This document shows, in pieces, positions 47,282 through 56,206 of a stretch of 64,000 bases of DNA. The notes below the pieces were generated by a model that saw only the letters and a list, made by a program, of their open reading frames with translations, did not search any database and had not been told where the DNA came from. This stretch comes from Lachnospiraceae bacterium (lineage in GTDB: Bacteria > Bacillota > Clostridia > Lachnospirales > Lachnospiraceae), in the NCBI GenBank assembly GCA_024691425.1, contig JAILNQ010000101.1, forward strand, positions 1-64,000. The letters run 5' to 3'. Position numbers and translations under genes: made by a program. The number at the start of each line of letters is the position of its first letter. Position 1 is the first letter of the stretch.

Positions 47282-49456
47282 ATGGCAGGAGAAACTGTTA
47301 AAAAACCGGTCAGGAATAAAGTGGCGCGAGTTCCCGTCGTCATGCAGATGGAGGCGTTAGAATGCGGTGCCGCATCTCTTGACATGATACTTGCATATTA
47401 CGGAAAGTGGATACCGCTCGAACAGGTACGCAAAGACTGCGGAGTAAGCCGTGACGGGTCGAACGCCATGAACATCATCAAGGCGGCACGCAGTTACGGA
47501 CTTGAAGCCGAGGGCTTCCGTGTTGAGACGGAAAACCTGAAAAAAGACGGTATGTTTCCGTGCATCGTTCACTGGGAATTCAACCATTTCGTTGTTCTTC
47601 GCGGATTTTCGCGCGACAGGGCATATCTCAATGATCCCGCAAAAGGAAACTATTCGGTTGATATGGAGCGCTTTGACGAAGCGTTCACCGGAATCGTGCT
47701 TATGTTTGAGCCGACGGAAAATTTCGAGCCCGGAGGCAGACCTAAGAGCGTTATCTCATTCGCGAAAAAGAGACTGAAAGGTGCAGGCCCGGCGATCGCT
47801 TTCGTGACCATATCACTTGTGATATCATCGCTTGCGACCATACTGAACGCAGGCTTTTCAAGAGTGTTCATAGATCAGCTTCTTACGGGCAGGAACAGCA
47901 ATTGGATCATACCGTTCTTTGCAGGACTTGCAACCGTTACGCTTCTTCAGATCGTGACCGCTTGGATCGGAGCAGTTTATTCACTCCGCCTTTCCGGCAG
48001 CATGGCGGCGGTCGGCAACAGCACGTACATGTGGAAGGTGCTGAGACTGCCGATGGAATTTTTCACGCAGAGGCTTGCCGGAGACATTCAGGAGCGAAAG
48101 CTTTCAAACGGAAGTATTGCTCAGACCGTAGTAGACACGATCACGCCGCTTGCCATCAATTCCATCATGATGATCTTCTACATGATCGTTATGTTCCGTT
48201 ATTCCGTTATCCTTTCGTGCATCGGACTTTTCGCCGTGGCAGTAAATGCCGGCCTGTCACGGTTCATTTCGGCAAAGAGGATAAACATCACCCGTGTCAT
48301 GATGCGCGATCAGGGTAAGCTCGCATCCGCGACAGTAGGCGCCATCGACATGATCGAGACGATAAAATCAAGCGGCGCTGAGAACGGCTATTTTGAGAAA
48401 TGGTCCGGATATCAGGCATCATACAACACGCAGACGGTCAGATATCAGAAACAGGATGCACTGCTCGGGCTCATTCCGCAGACGGTCCTTCAGCTGACCA
48501 GCATTCTCATACTTATTCTCGGATTATATCTTACTATGCAGGGAAAATTCACGGCAGGCATGATCATTGCGTTCCAGGGATTCCTCGGTTCGTTCACGCT
48601 GCCCGCGCAGCAGACGATAACTGCCAGTCAGACAATACAGGAGATGCGTACATCAATGGAGCGTATCGAGGACGTGATGGATTATCCGGAAGCCGAAGTT
48701 TTTTCCGGCAGTGCCGGATGCGAGGAGTACGGAAAGCTGTCCGGGGCAATTTCGATGAAAGGTGTGACTTTCGGTTATTCAAGGCTTGCCGAACCTCTTA
48801 TCAAGGATTTTGATCTCGAGATAAAACCGGGACAGAGAGTTGCTTTCGTCGGTGCATCAGGATGCGGCAAGAGCACTCTTTCAAAACTGATATCAGGGCT
48901 TTACGAACCGTGGAGCGGCCAGATACTTTTTGACGGAAAACCGATAAGCGAAATAGACAGGAATGTTTTCACAGGTTCCCTTGCCGTTGTAGATCAGGAT
49001 GTCATTCTGTTCGAGGATACGATATCGGGAAACATAAAGATGTGGGACAATTCCATCGAGGATTTCGAGATGATAATGGCGGCAAGGGATGCCAGCATTC
49101 ACGAGGACATCATAATGCGCCGCGGCGGATATCAGTATAAGCTTGCAGAGGGCGGTCGCGATTTCTCGGGAGGTCAGTGTCAGAGGCTTGAGATAGCGCG
49201 TGTTCTTGCCCAGGATCCGACTATGATCATAATGGATGAGGCGACATCTGCGCTCGATGCGCGCACGGAATATGAGGTCGTTAAGTCTATAAAGGACAGG
49301 GGAATAACCTGTATCGTTATCGCGCACAGGCTTTCAACGATACGTGACTGTGATGAGATAATCGTTCTCGACCACGGCGTTGTAGTCGAGCGGGGAACGC
49401 ATAAGGAACTGATGGAAAAAGGCGGCGCCTACATGGAACTCGTCAGCAGCGACTGA
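47282..49456 (+). CDS. C39 peptidase-containing ABC exporter (NHLM family, first subunit)
   Basis: A 724-residue protein that cleaves double-glycine leaders and exports the peptide. The N-terminal C39 peptidase has Cys28 (ALECGAAS), His102 (FNHFVVLRG) and Asp118 (LNDPAKG). A six-helix membrane domain spans about 155-450. The ATPase carries GASGCGKST near residue 523, the FSGGQCQRLEIARVL signature and IIMDEATSALD. It is the likely processing enzyme for the peptide at 51830. GGGAG precedes the ATG, and the gene is 9 nt after the short fusion protein. Confidence 0.93.
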   Translation: MAGETVKKPVRNKVARVPVVMQMEALECGAASLDMILAYYGKWIPLEQVRKDCGVSRDGSNAMNIIKAARSYGLEAEGFRVETENLKKDGMFPCIVHWEFNHFVVLRGFSRDRAYLNDPAKGNYSVDMERFDEAFTGIVLMFEPTENFEPGGRPKSVISFAKKRLKGAGPAIAFVTISLVISSLATILNAGFSRVFIDQLLTGRNSNWIIPFFAGLATVTLLQIVTAWIGAVYSLRLSGSMAAVGNSTYMWKVLRLPMEFFTQRLAGDIQERKLSNGSIAQTVVDTITPLAINSIMMIFYMIVMFRYSVILSCIGLFAVAVNAGLSRFISAKRINITRVMMRDQGKLASATVGAIDMIETIKSSGAENGYFEKWSGYQASYNTQTVRYQKQDALLGLIPQTVLQLTSILILILGLYLTMQGKFTAGMIIAFQGFLGSFTLPAQQTITASQTIQEMRTSMERIEDVMDYPEAEVFSGSAGCEEYGKLSGAISMKGVTFGYSRLAEPLIKDFDLEIKPGQRVAFVGASGCGKSTLSKLISGLYEPWSGQILFDGKPISEIDRNVFTGSLAVVDQDVILFEDTISGNIKMWDNSIEDFEMIMAARDASIHEDIIMRRGGYQYKLAEGGRDFSGGQCQRLEIARVLAQDPTMIIMDEATSALDARTEYEVVKSIKDRGITCIVIAHRLSTIRDCDEIIVLDHGVVVERGTHKELMEKGGAYMELVSSD

Positions 49457-49493
49457 GAAAGGAGGGAGCGGACCGGACAGGTTTGCGTTATAT

Positions 49494-51683
49494 ATGGGTT
49501 GGTTCGATGAACAGATACGCCAGCGCATGAACGCTGACGAAGAAGTGTTTGAGGACGCTTTCCTCAGCATCGCAGGCGCTGTAATGGGACGGAGAGTCTC
49601 AGATGCGATCAATGAGGGCAGCAGGGCGGCAGAAGATGCCATCGGATATGTCATGGATTACTACCACGTGAAGAAGCGTGACATTTCCGAAGACTGCAAC
49701 ATGAATGAAATGCTTGAGCGTCAGCTGAGGCCGTACGGGATCATGAGACGCAACGTCAGACTTGAACGTGGCTGGTACAAGGATGCATCCGGTGCCATGC
49801 TCGGTGTGAGAAAGGATGACGGGAGCGTTGTAGCGCTCATTCCGAGAGGAACGGGCGGATACAGCTATCACGACAGACTGACTGGCAAGAGGGTCAGGAT
49901 AAACCGGAAGAATGAGGATATCATCGCAAGAGAGGCTATAGCTTTCTACAAGCCTTTCCCTCTCGGACAGACAGGCGCGCTTACACTTTTAAATTACATA
50001 ATCGAGCAGATTGATTCAAAGGATATAGCGGCCGTTATCGCAACAATGCTCGCGGCAACGCTTGTCGGACTTATGATACCGAGGATAAATGCAATGCTTT
50101 TCTCGGATGTTCTTGCATCGGGAAGATACGTGGCACTTATCGGAACAGGTATTTTCATGCTCTGCGCCGTCATGGGCAACCTTCTGTTCAGTTCGGCGGG
50201 ACAGTTCGCCAGCATGCGGATAAATAACAAGCTCAGCGTGAATGTTGAGGCAGCTGCTATGATGAGGCTCCTGTCGCTCCCTGCGGATTTCTTCAGGGAA
50301 TACAGCGCAGGTGAACTGTCAAGCAGAATGGAATATATCAATTCGCTTGCATCTCAGCTTGTCGTGATATTCATGAACACCGGACTGTCATCGCTTTTCT
50401 CTCTTGCGTATATTTTCCAGATCAGGCATTATTCGCCGCATCTTGCGGTACCGGCCCTGACGGTGACGATCCTGTCGTTTTTCGTTACTGCAGCATCCGT
50501 CAATATCGAGATGGCAGTGAACAGGCAGCGCATGCTTCTTTCAGCAAAGGAGAGCGGAATCAGCTATGCTCTGATTTCCGGTATTTCGAAGATCAGACTG
50601 GCCGGAGCGGAAAAGAGGGCGTTCGCACGCTGGGGCAGAGCGTATGCCGATCAGTCCGCGTATACCTACAACCCGCCGCTGTTCATAAAAGTGAGCGGAG
50701 TTATATCGACGGCTATCACGCTGATCGGAGCGCTTTTCATATATTTTGAAGCGATTAAGAGCAATGTCAGCGTTGCGGAATATTATGCATTCAACTCCGC
50801 ATACGGCGTTGTCAGCGCGGCTTTTGCTGCGCTTTCCGGAATTGCGATGTCGGTCGCATCCATACGGCCGACGCTTGAGCTTATAAAGCCGCTCATGGAG
50901 ACGGAACCCGAGGTTTCCGAAGAAAAGGAGATCGTGACGAAGCTTTCAGGTGCCGTTGAAATGAACCATGTTACGTTCAGATATACGGATGACATGCCGC
51001 CGGTTCTTGATGATCTGTCGCTGAAGATCAACCCGGGACAGTACATCGCCATAGTCGGAAAGACCGGATGCGGCAAGAGCACTCTGATGCGTATTCTTCT
51101 CGGATTCGAGATGCCTCAGAAGGGAGCAGTGTTCTATGACGGCAAGGACGTAAAGAGGATGGATCTGAAATCGCTCCGCCGCAGGATAGGTGCGGTCATG
51201 CAGAACGGTAAGCTTTTCACCGGGGATATTTTTTCGAATATAGTTATATCCGCACCGTGGCTTACAATGGATGACGCATGGAAGGCGGCTGAGATAGCAG
51301 GAATGGCAGAGGACATCAAGCGGATGCCGATGGGAATGTTCACGATGCTTTCCGAAGGACAGGGCGGAATATCAGGAGGGCAGAAACAGCGTATCCTCAT
51401 AGCGAGGGCGGTCGCACCGAAGCCAGCGATACTGATGTTTGATGAGGCGACATCTGCGCTCGACAACATAACGCAGAAACAGGTCAGCGATGCGCTCGGG
51501 AGAATGGACTGTACAAGGATAGTCATAGCACACAGGCTTTCCACGATAAAGCAGTGCGACAGGATAGTTGTGCTCGATAAGGGCCAGATAGCGGAAGACG
51601 GCACTTATGACGAGCTCATTGCAAAGAAAGGCATGTTCGCCGAGCTTGTTGAAAGGCAGAGGCTTGACGATGAAAACGGCTGA
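49494..51683 (+). CDS. NHLM-family ABC exporter, second subunit (permease-ATPase)
   Basis: A 729-residue half-transporter of the type paired with the C39 exporter. The N-terminal region of about 155 residues (starting MGWFDEQIRQR) is a soluble domain without protease residues. Membrane helices follow, then an ATPase with GKTGCGKST near residue 521, ISGGQKQRILIARAV and MFDEATSALD. Both ATPases look complete, so a heterodimer is expected. The start matches the family pattern although its ribosome site is spaced far upstream. It ends 146 nt before the peptide gene, which has its own promoter. Confidence 0.92.
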   Translation: MGWFDEQIRQRMNADEEVFEDAFLSIAGAVMGRRVSDAINEGSRAAEDAIGYVMDYYHVKKRDISEDCNMNEMLERQLRPYGIMRRNVRLERGWYKDASGAMLGVRKDDGSVVALIPRGTGGYSYHDRLTGKRVRINRKNEDIIAREAIAFYKPFPLGQTGALTLLNYIIEQIDSKDIAAVIATMLAATLVGLMIPRINAMLFSDVLASGRYVALIGTGIFMLCAVMGNLLFSSAGQFASMRINNKLSVNVEAAAMMRLLSLPADFFREYSAGELSSRMEYINSLASQLVVIFMNTGLSSLFSLAYIFQIRHYSPHLAVPALTVTILSFFVTAASVNIEMAVNRQRMLLSAKESGISYALISGISKIRLAGAEKRAFARWGRAYADQSAYTYNPPLFIKVSGVISTAITLIGALFIYFEAIKSNVSVAEYYAFNSAYGVVSAAFAALSGIAMSVASIRPTLELIKPLMETEPEVSEEKEIVTKLSGAVEMNHVTFRYTDDMPPVLDDLSLKINPGQYIAIVGKTGCGKSTLMRILLGFEMPQKGAVFYDGKDVKRMDLKSLRRRIGAVMQNGKLFTGDIFSNIVISAPWLTMDDAWKAAEIAGMAEDIKRMPMGMFTMLSEGQGGISGGQKQRILIARAVAPKPAILMFDEATSALDNITQKQVSDALGRMDCTRIVIAHRLSTIKQCDRIVVLDKGQIAEDGTYDELIAKKGMFAELVERQRLDDENG

Positions 51684-51724
51684 TGAATCCATCTGTGTTT
51701 TTTTGTGTTTTTAGCGCTTTATTG

Positions 51725-51753
51725 TTGCAGCAATTGCATATATATGTGATAAT
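51725..51753 (+). promoter_or_regulatory. Promoter of the double-glycine peptide gene
   Basis: TTGCAG (51725-51730), 17-nt spacer, extended -10 TGTGATAAT (GATAAT at 51748-51753). Predicted transcription starts near 51760, so the leader begins with the hairpins listed next. Confidence 0.7.
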
Positions 51754-51758
51754 ATAAG

Positions 51759-51794
51759 GAGTTGAAAGCCAACTCTCACAGAATTTTTTCTGTG
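51759..51794 (+). other. Two hairpins at the 5' end of the peptide mRNA
   Basis: GAGTTG/CAACTC with a 5-nt loop (51759-51775) is followed one base later by CACAGAA/TTCTGTG with a TTTT loop (51777-51794). A hairpin at the extreme 5' end commonly protects a message from decay, which fits a strongly expressed peptide. They do not have the paired hexaloops of ANTAR targets. Confidence 0.5.
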
Positions 51795-51829
51795 CACAAC
51801 TGATAATCAAAGATTAAGGAGGATCAACA

Positions 51830-52081
51830 ATGGACGACAAACTCAGAGGGAAACTTGATGAGAGCCTGCTCGAGGGAGTAACAGGCGGAGTAGTATTTGA
51901 TGCAAGAGACATTTCAGGGGCAGATCCGTCACATCCGTTCGAAGTTCTTGATGACAAGAACGGCACTGTTCTCGGACGCTTCACGAGCATGAACGATGCG
52001 ATGTATGCTGCAGGTACGATCAGCCAGAACCATATGGTAGTAAACTGGGATCAGGTACTTCAGCTCCGCGGACAGAAGTAA
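51830..52081 (+). CDS. Double-glycine leader peptide, substrate of the adjacent exporter
   Basis: An 83-residue precursor. Residues 1-20 form a leader (KLDESLLEGVTGG) with the hydrophobic spacing and Gly19-Gly20 expected for C39 cleavage. The predicted mature peptide is 63 residues (VVFDARDISGADP onward), without cysteine, few Ser/Thr runs, slightly acidic, ending VLQLRGQK. There is no lanthipeptide, sactipeptide or cyclodehydratase enzyme nearby, so it is probably exported unmodified as a bacteriocin-like or signalling peptide. AAGGAGG lies 7 nt before the ATG. It has its own promoter and terminator. The biological activity is unknown. Confidence 0.85.
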   Translation: MDDKLRGKLDESLLEGVTGGVVFDARDISGADPSHPFEVLDDKNGTVLGRFTSMNDAMYAAGTISQNHMVVNWDQVLQLRGQK

Positions 52082-52104
52082 GATAGCAGTTCGTGTTCAC
52101 ACAG

Positions 52105-52135
52105 AACGGGCGGGCATATTGCCTGCCCGTTTTTT
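52105..52135 (+). terminator. Intrinsic terminator after the peptide gene
   Basis: A 10-bp stem CGGGCGGGCA/TGCCTGCCCG with one G-U pair, three-base loop and a run of six T. It starts 24 nt after the stop. Confidence 0.9.
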
Positions 52136-52151
52136 GCGGAGCAATTTCTGG

Positions 52152-52268
52152 ATGGCGTTCATCTATGTATTGGCGGTATTTCTGCTCGCATATCTGCTCG
52201 ATGCCGCAAAAGTCAGGAACGATATCATGTTCATAAACTCGAGCATTAAAAACCGCAGGGAACAATAA
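52152..52268 (+). CDS. Possible 38-residue membrane peptide
   Basis: A short open frame with a hydrophobic helix at the N-terminus (MAFIYVLAVFLLAYLLDAAK) and a charged tail (NRREQ). GCGGAG stands 10 nt before the ATG. It lies just after the terminator of the peptide gene, so it would depend on read-through. Its position suggests an immunity or helper peptide, but chance cannot be excluded. Confidence 0.4.
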   Translation: MAFIYVLAVFLLAYLLDAAKVRNDIMFINSSIKNRREQ

Positions 52269-52290
52269 AAAAGTTAAATCATGCTTTCTG

Positions 52291-52318
52291 TTGACTAGAG
52301 CGCGAATATTACTATACT
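52291..52318 (+). promoter_or_regulatory. Promoter of the SDR gene
   Basis: TTGACT (52291-52296), 16-nt spacer, TATACT (52313-52318), followed by an 81-nt leader to the ATG at 52400. Confidence 0.7.
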
Positions 52319-52399
52319 TGAATATGGGGTTGCGCCGGCAGCAATGCCGACGGGAAAAAACAAACAGTAAATATTCAAGAAAGGAAGGTAGAACAGAAA

Positions 52400-53176
52400 A
52401 TGTTCAAAAGAATTTTCGAGATCACGGGAAATGTTGCCCTGATCACCGGGTGCTCATCAGGACTCGGCGTGCAGATGGCACATGCTCTCGCGAACCAGGG
52501 CTGCAAGATCGTTGCGATAGCGAGAAGGCAGGAATTACTGGAACAGGTATGTAAGGAGATTGCGGAGGAGCACGGTGTTGAGACTATGCCTATCCGCTGC
52601 GACATAACGAAGACGGATGAGATAGAAGAAACGGTCAAGAAGGTCGTGGACAGATTCGGAAGGATCGATATCCTTGTGAACAATGCCGGAACCGGTGCCG
52701 TTGACCACGCGGAGAACATTACCGATGAGCAGTTCCAGAAAGAGTTTGATGTGGACCTGTTCGGTACTTTCAAATTCGCGCGTGCGGTTGCAAACCAGGC
52801 AATGATACCCGCAAAGTACGGAAGAATCATCAACATTGCATCAATGTACGGACTTGTCGGTAACAAGATTGCCGGATCCGCGCCGTATCATGCAGCAAAA
52901 GGCGGAGTAGTTAACCTCACGAGAGCACTTGCGGCTGAGTGGGGCGCATACGGCATCACGGTCAATTCCATATGCCCGGGCTATTTCTATACGCCGCTTA
53001 CAACGGATACGCTGAACAGCGATTTCTTCCAACAGAATGCGAAGACAATGATCCCTCTTGAGCGTTATGGAAATGAAGGTGAGCTTGATACGGCCGTAGT
53101 ATTCCTCGCTTCACCGAACTCTTCATACGTTACGGGCATTGCGCTTCCGGTCGACGGAGGATACACCTGCATGTAA
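52400..53176 (+). CDS. Short-chain dehydrogenase/reductase (classical SDR)
   Basis: A 258-residue NAD(P)-dependent oxidoreductase. Cofactor motif TGCSSGLG (about residues 16-23), NNAG (about 93-96), the Ser of NIASMYG and the YHAAK pair complete the catalytic set, and the C-terminus PVDGGYTCM is typical. It resembles gluconate 5-dehydrogenase and 3-oxoacyl-ACP reductase types, but the substrate cannot be told from sequence. It is a single-gene unit with its own promoter and terminator. Confidence 0.9.
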   Translation: MFKRIFEITGNVALITGCSSGLGVQMAHALANQGCKIVAIARRQELLEQVCKEIAEEHGVETMPIRCDITKTDEIEETVKKVVDRFGRIDILVNNAGTGAVDHAENITDEQFQKEFDVDLFGTFKFARAVANQAMIPAKYGRIINIASMYGLVGNKIAGSAPYHAAKGGVVNLTRALAAEWGAYGITVNSICPGYFYTPLTTDTLNSDFFQQNAKTMIPLERYGNEGELDTAVVFLASPNSSYVTGIALPVDGGYTCM

Positions 53177-53196
53177 TGCATGCTCTGAATGATAAG

Positions 53197-53233
53197 AGAA
53201 CCCGGAACAGCCTGCAATGATTCCGGGTTCTTT
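53197..53233 (+). terminator. Probable terminator after the SDR gene
   Basis: A perfect 10-bp stem GAACCCGGAA/TTCCGGGTTC closes 20 nt after the stop. The following T-run is short (TTTGCATTAT). Confidence 0.7.
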
Positions 53234-53282
53234 GCATTATTGCAGAAATGTTTTGGAATAGAAAAATGGGAGAGATAAGATC

Positions 53283-53831
53283 GTGAACATAGTCAGCATA
53301 GAATGCCCCAACTGCGGCGGCAGAATCGATCGTGATAAGAACGAATACTTTGCGAACTGTCCGTTCTGCGGAACTGAAGTCTGCTTTGATGAGATAAAAG
53401 GCGAGGCTCAGTATGGACAGATCGACGAGCTCAAGGACCGTGTGGAAGCGTTCGAGAAAAGAGAGCGTTTTGATGAAGAGGGCAGATCGAGGATCAGGAA
53501 GTGGATCAAGTGGAGGAACATATCTTATGTCGCGATTTCCGGAGCGACTTTTCTCGGTTTTTTCTTCGTCGGACTCGGCAGCGGTTCTCATCCGGAAAAC
53601 GATATATTCATCGGAATAGGCGCCGTGATCTTCATCTTAATGATGACGCTTTTCTTTGCCTGCCCTCCGGCGCTTGCAGCACATTATCCGGACTATGACC
53701 TCATAAACGGCAAGGTGAACTTTGCGGACAGGCTGGCGATGTACGTCAAGATAGCTGCAACATCCATAGGAATCGGAGTCATTTCCGCGTTCGCCGCATA
53801 CATCGTTCTGAAATCAATGGGCAGAGCGTGA
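53283..53831 (+). CDS. Zinc-ribbon membrane protein of unknown function
   Basis: A 182-residue protein. Residues 8-30 form a zinc ribbon (CPNCGG then CPFCGTEVC), a charged coiled stretch follows, then three hydrophobic segments (about 82-100, 112-132 and 153-177). It starts with GTG; GGGAGAG at an 8-nt gap supports this. Similar architectures occur in small zinc-ribbon membrane proteins with unknown roles. Confidence 0.75.
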   Translation: MNIVSIECPNCGGRIDRDKNEYFANCPFCGTEVCFDEIKGEAQYGQIDELKDRVEAFEKRERFDEEGRSRIRKWIKWRNISYVAISGATFLGFFFVGLGSGSHPENDIFIGIGAVIFILMMTLFFACPPALAAHYPDYDLINGKVNFADRLAMYVKIAATSIGIGVISAFAAYIVLKSMGRA

Positions 53832-53840
53832 TATTTGGTT

Positions 53841-54599
53841 ATGAACGGTTTCTTTACTTACGGTTATAATCTGCCAGAGGGTTCGGGATACGCACTCTAT
53901 AGCGTAACACATATAATACTGATCGTTCTCAGCATTGTGATGATCGTCGGTATCATCATGTTCTGCAGAACCGGCCGCGGCAAAAGCGGCAGAATCGCCA
54001 GGCGCATTACGGCCATAATCCCGATTGTTCTTATGATCATGAGATGGGTTTTCGTTGCGGTAAGCAATGTTGCTTTTATCTCGGAACTTCCTCTTCACCT
54101 TTGCAGCATGACGGGAATGCTCTGTCTTCTGTATGAACTGACAAGTCATGATTCGTTTTTTGGCTCCGTCCTGGGTCAGGCCCTGTTTGCTCTGTGTCTT
54201 CCAGGTGCAGTCATGGCGATACTGTTTCCGGATGCAACTTATTATCCGGCGTGGCATTTCATTACCGTGGAGAGTTTTCTTTTCCATGTGTTCATTACCG
54301 CGTACATAATTGTTATGCTGATCGACGGGAGCATACGGCCGGATATAGGGGAAGCGTATAAGAGCATATTGTTCCTGTTTGTGATCGTTCCTCCGGTCAT
54401 GATTTTCGATCATCGGTTCGGAACAAACTATATGTTTCTTAACGGACCGTCGAACGGCTCGCCGCTCACAATCTTTTATGAATCCGGAGGATATGGGGGA
54501 TACCTTGTGGCTTATGGGCTTATTGCGCTCGCAGTAATAATTCTGATGAATGCTGCGGGTTTTTTCATCATCAATTTAAGACAAAAAAAGGCTTCATGA
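53841..54599 (+). CDS. YwaF/TIGR02206-family integral membrane protein
   Basis: A 252-residue protein with about seven membrane helices. Family features are LPLHLCSMTG, YYPAWHFITVESFLFHV and GTNYMFLNGPSNGSPL. A TTG two codons earlier is possible; ATG at 53841 is preferred. The ribosome site is weak, and the gene follows the zinc-ribbon gene by 9 nt, so translation may be coupled. Function of the family is not known. Confidence 0.8.
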   Translation: MNGFFTYGYNLPEGSGYALYSVTHIILIVLSIVMIVGIIMFCRTGRGKSGRIARRITAIIPIVLMIMRWVFVAVSNVAFISELPLHLCSMTGMLCLLYELTSHDSFFGSVLGQALFALCLPGAVMAILFPDATYYPAWHFITVESFLFHVFITAYIIVMLIDGSIRPDIGEAYKSILFLFVIVPPVMIFDHRFGTNYMFLNGPSNGSPLTIFYESGGYGGYLVAYGLIALAVIILMNAAGFFIINLRQKKAS

Positions 54600-54608
54600 T
54601 GTTATAAT
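54600..54608 (+). promoter_or_regulatory. Extended -10 promoter for glnA
   Basis: TGTTATAAT, a TGn extended -10 with perfect TATAAT at 54603-54608. No good -35 is seen at the right distance. It lies 46 nt before the glnA start. Confidence 0.5.
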
Positions 54609-54654
54609 ATGAGAGTCTTATGAAGATCATTATATAGACATATGGGAGGAAGAG

Positions 54655-56085
54655 ATGGCAAGAACACTGAAAGAGATTCGTAAAATCATTGAGGATGAAG
54701 GCATCAGGATGGTTGACTTCAAACTGACCGATATTGACGGAAGATGGCGTCATCTGAGCATTCCGGCGGAGAGACTGACGGAAAGCATTATGGAGCATGG
54801 AATAGGGTTTGATGGATCGAATTACGGATATGCACCTGTTGAGAACAGCGACATGGTATTCATACCTGTGCTTGACTCGGCAGTTATCGATCGTTATTCG
54901 GAGATTCCGACTCTATCAATGATCGGAGATGTAAGGGTTATAGATCTTCCGAACAACAGACCGTTTGACCAGTATCCGAGAAATGTTGCCATAAGGGCGC
55001 TCGAATATATGGAGGAAATCGGGGTTGCCGACAGGATGGTTATCGGTCCGGAATATGAGTTCTATATTTTTGACAGCGTGCAGTACAGTACAGATTATTA
55101 CAACATGTACGCACGATTATTCACTTCACAGGCAGGTTTTGCGGCCGGCCTTGAAGATAATAACAAAGGCTATCAGCTGAAATCAGGAGCAGGTTATCAC
55201 AATTCGCTCCCGACGGATATCAGGAATGACTTGAGATCACGGATGTGTCTTGCCATGAACGAATGGGGCATTGATGTGAAATATCATCATCCCGAGGTGG
55301 GCGGCAGCGGCCAGATGGAGATAGAGGTTGAGCTCGGTGACATGCTGAAGCTCGCCGATGATACGATGTCGGCAAAATATGTCATTAAAAATGAGGCCGT
55401 GAAGGACGGCTGTACGGCAACGTTCATGCCAAAGCCGCTGGCCGGTGAAGCAGGTAACGGAATGCATGTGCACATGCTGCTTTTCAAGAAAGGAAAGCCG
55501 GTATTCTATGATGCAAAGGGATATGCCCAGCTCAGCGATAAGGCGCACTGGTTCATGGGCGGTCTGCTTTCTCATGCGTGTTCCTTATGTGCGATAACAA
55601 ATCCTTCCACCAATTCATACAAGAGGCTGGTACCCGGTTTCGAGGCACCTGTTACTATAGGTTATGCCATGTCGAACCGAAGTGCGGTCATACGCATTCC
55701 TGCGTACGCAAAGACTCCGGATACAAAACGTTTTGAACTCAGGAATCCGGATGCAACATGCAATCCGTATTACGCATACGCGGCAATCCTTATGGCCGGG
55801 CTTGACGGAATAAAGAACAAAATTGATCCTCATAAAGCGGGATGGGGTCCTTATGACTACAACCTTTACGAGCTTTCGGACGAAGAGAAGGCAAAACTGT
55901 CAGCTCTTCCTACGTCTCTTGATGAGGCAGTTGATGCGCTTGAGGCCGATCATGATTATCTGACCGCAGGAGGCGTGTTCCCTGAAAGACTGCTTAAACA
56001 GCTTATCACCCGCTGTAGAAAATCGAGCGACCGCATATCCAGATTGCCTCATCCAGCAGAATTCGCCGAGTACTACGATCTGTGA
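54655..56085 (+). CDS. glnA: Glutamine synthetase, type I (canonical active site)
   Basis: Makes glutamine from glutamate, ammonia and ATP; expected dodecamer. The 476-residue protein keeps the residues missing from the homologue at 23540: Asp in GFDGSNYG, PEYEFYIFD for the metal site, SYKRLVPGFEAP with the flap Glu, NRSAVIRIP with both arginines, and FELRNPDA. NLYELSDEE resembles the adenylylation-site region of the beta type, though whether the Tyr is modified is not known. A changed QMEIE stands where QHEID or QNEIG is usual. GGGAGGA lies 4 nt before the ATG, with a strong terminator after it. It probably supplies the glutamine used by the amidotransferases in this window. Confidence 0.94.
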   Translation: MARTLKEIRKIIEDEGIRMVDFKLTDIDGRWRHLSIPAERLTESIMEHGIGFDGSNYGYAPVENSDMVFIPVLDSAVIDRYSEIPTLSMIGDVRVIDLPNNRPFDQYPRNVAIRALEYMEEIGVADRMVIGPEYEFYIFDSVQYSTDYYNMYARLFTSQAGFAAGLEDNNKGYQLKSGAGYHNSLPTDIRNDLRSRMCLAMNEWGIDVKYHHPEVGGSGQMEIEVELGDMLKLADDTMSAKYVIKNEAVKDGCTATFMPKPLAGEAGNGMHVHMLLFKKGKPVFYDAKGYAQLSDKAHWFMGGLLSHACSLCAITNPSTNSYKRLVPGFEAPVTIGYAMSNRSAVIRIPAYAKTPDTKRFELRNPDATCNPYYAYAAILMAGLDGIKNKIDPHKAGWGPYDYNLYELSDEEKAKLSALPTSLDEAVDALEADHDYLTAGGVFPERLLKQLITRCRKSSDRISRLPHPAEFAEYYDL

Positions 56086-56138
56086 GGGACGAGCAGCTTG
56101 AGGCCTTTTGCCGGAATGTCTGCTGAAGGCGGACATAC

Positions 56139-56168
56139 AATAAACTGCCCGATGCGGGCAGTTTATTT
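56139..56168 (+). terminator. Intrinsic terminator after glnA
   Basis: A perfect 13-bp stem (AATAAACTGCCCG with its complement) and ATG loop, where the 3' arm ends in the T-rich tail. It is symmetric enough to work in both directions. Confidence 0.9.
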
Positions 56169-56206
56169 CATACAGAGATAATAGAGTTCTTAATGGAGAT
56201 AGAATT

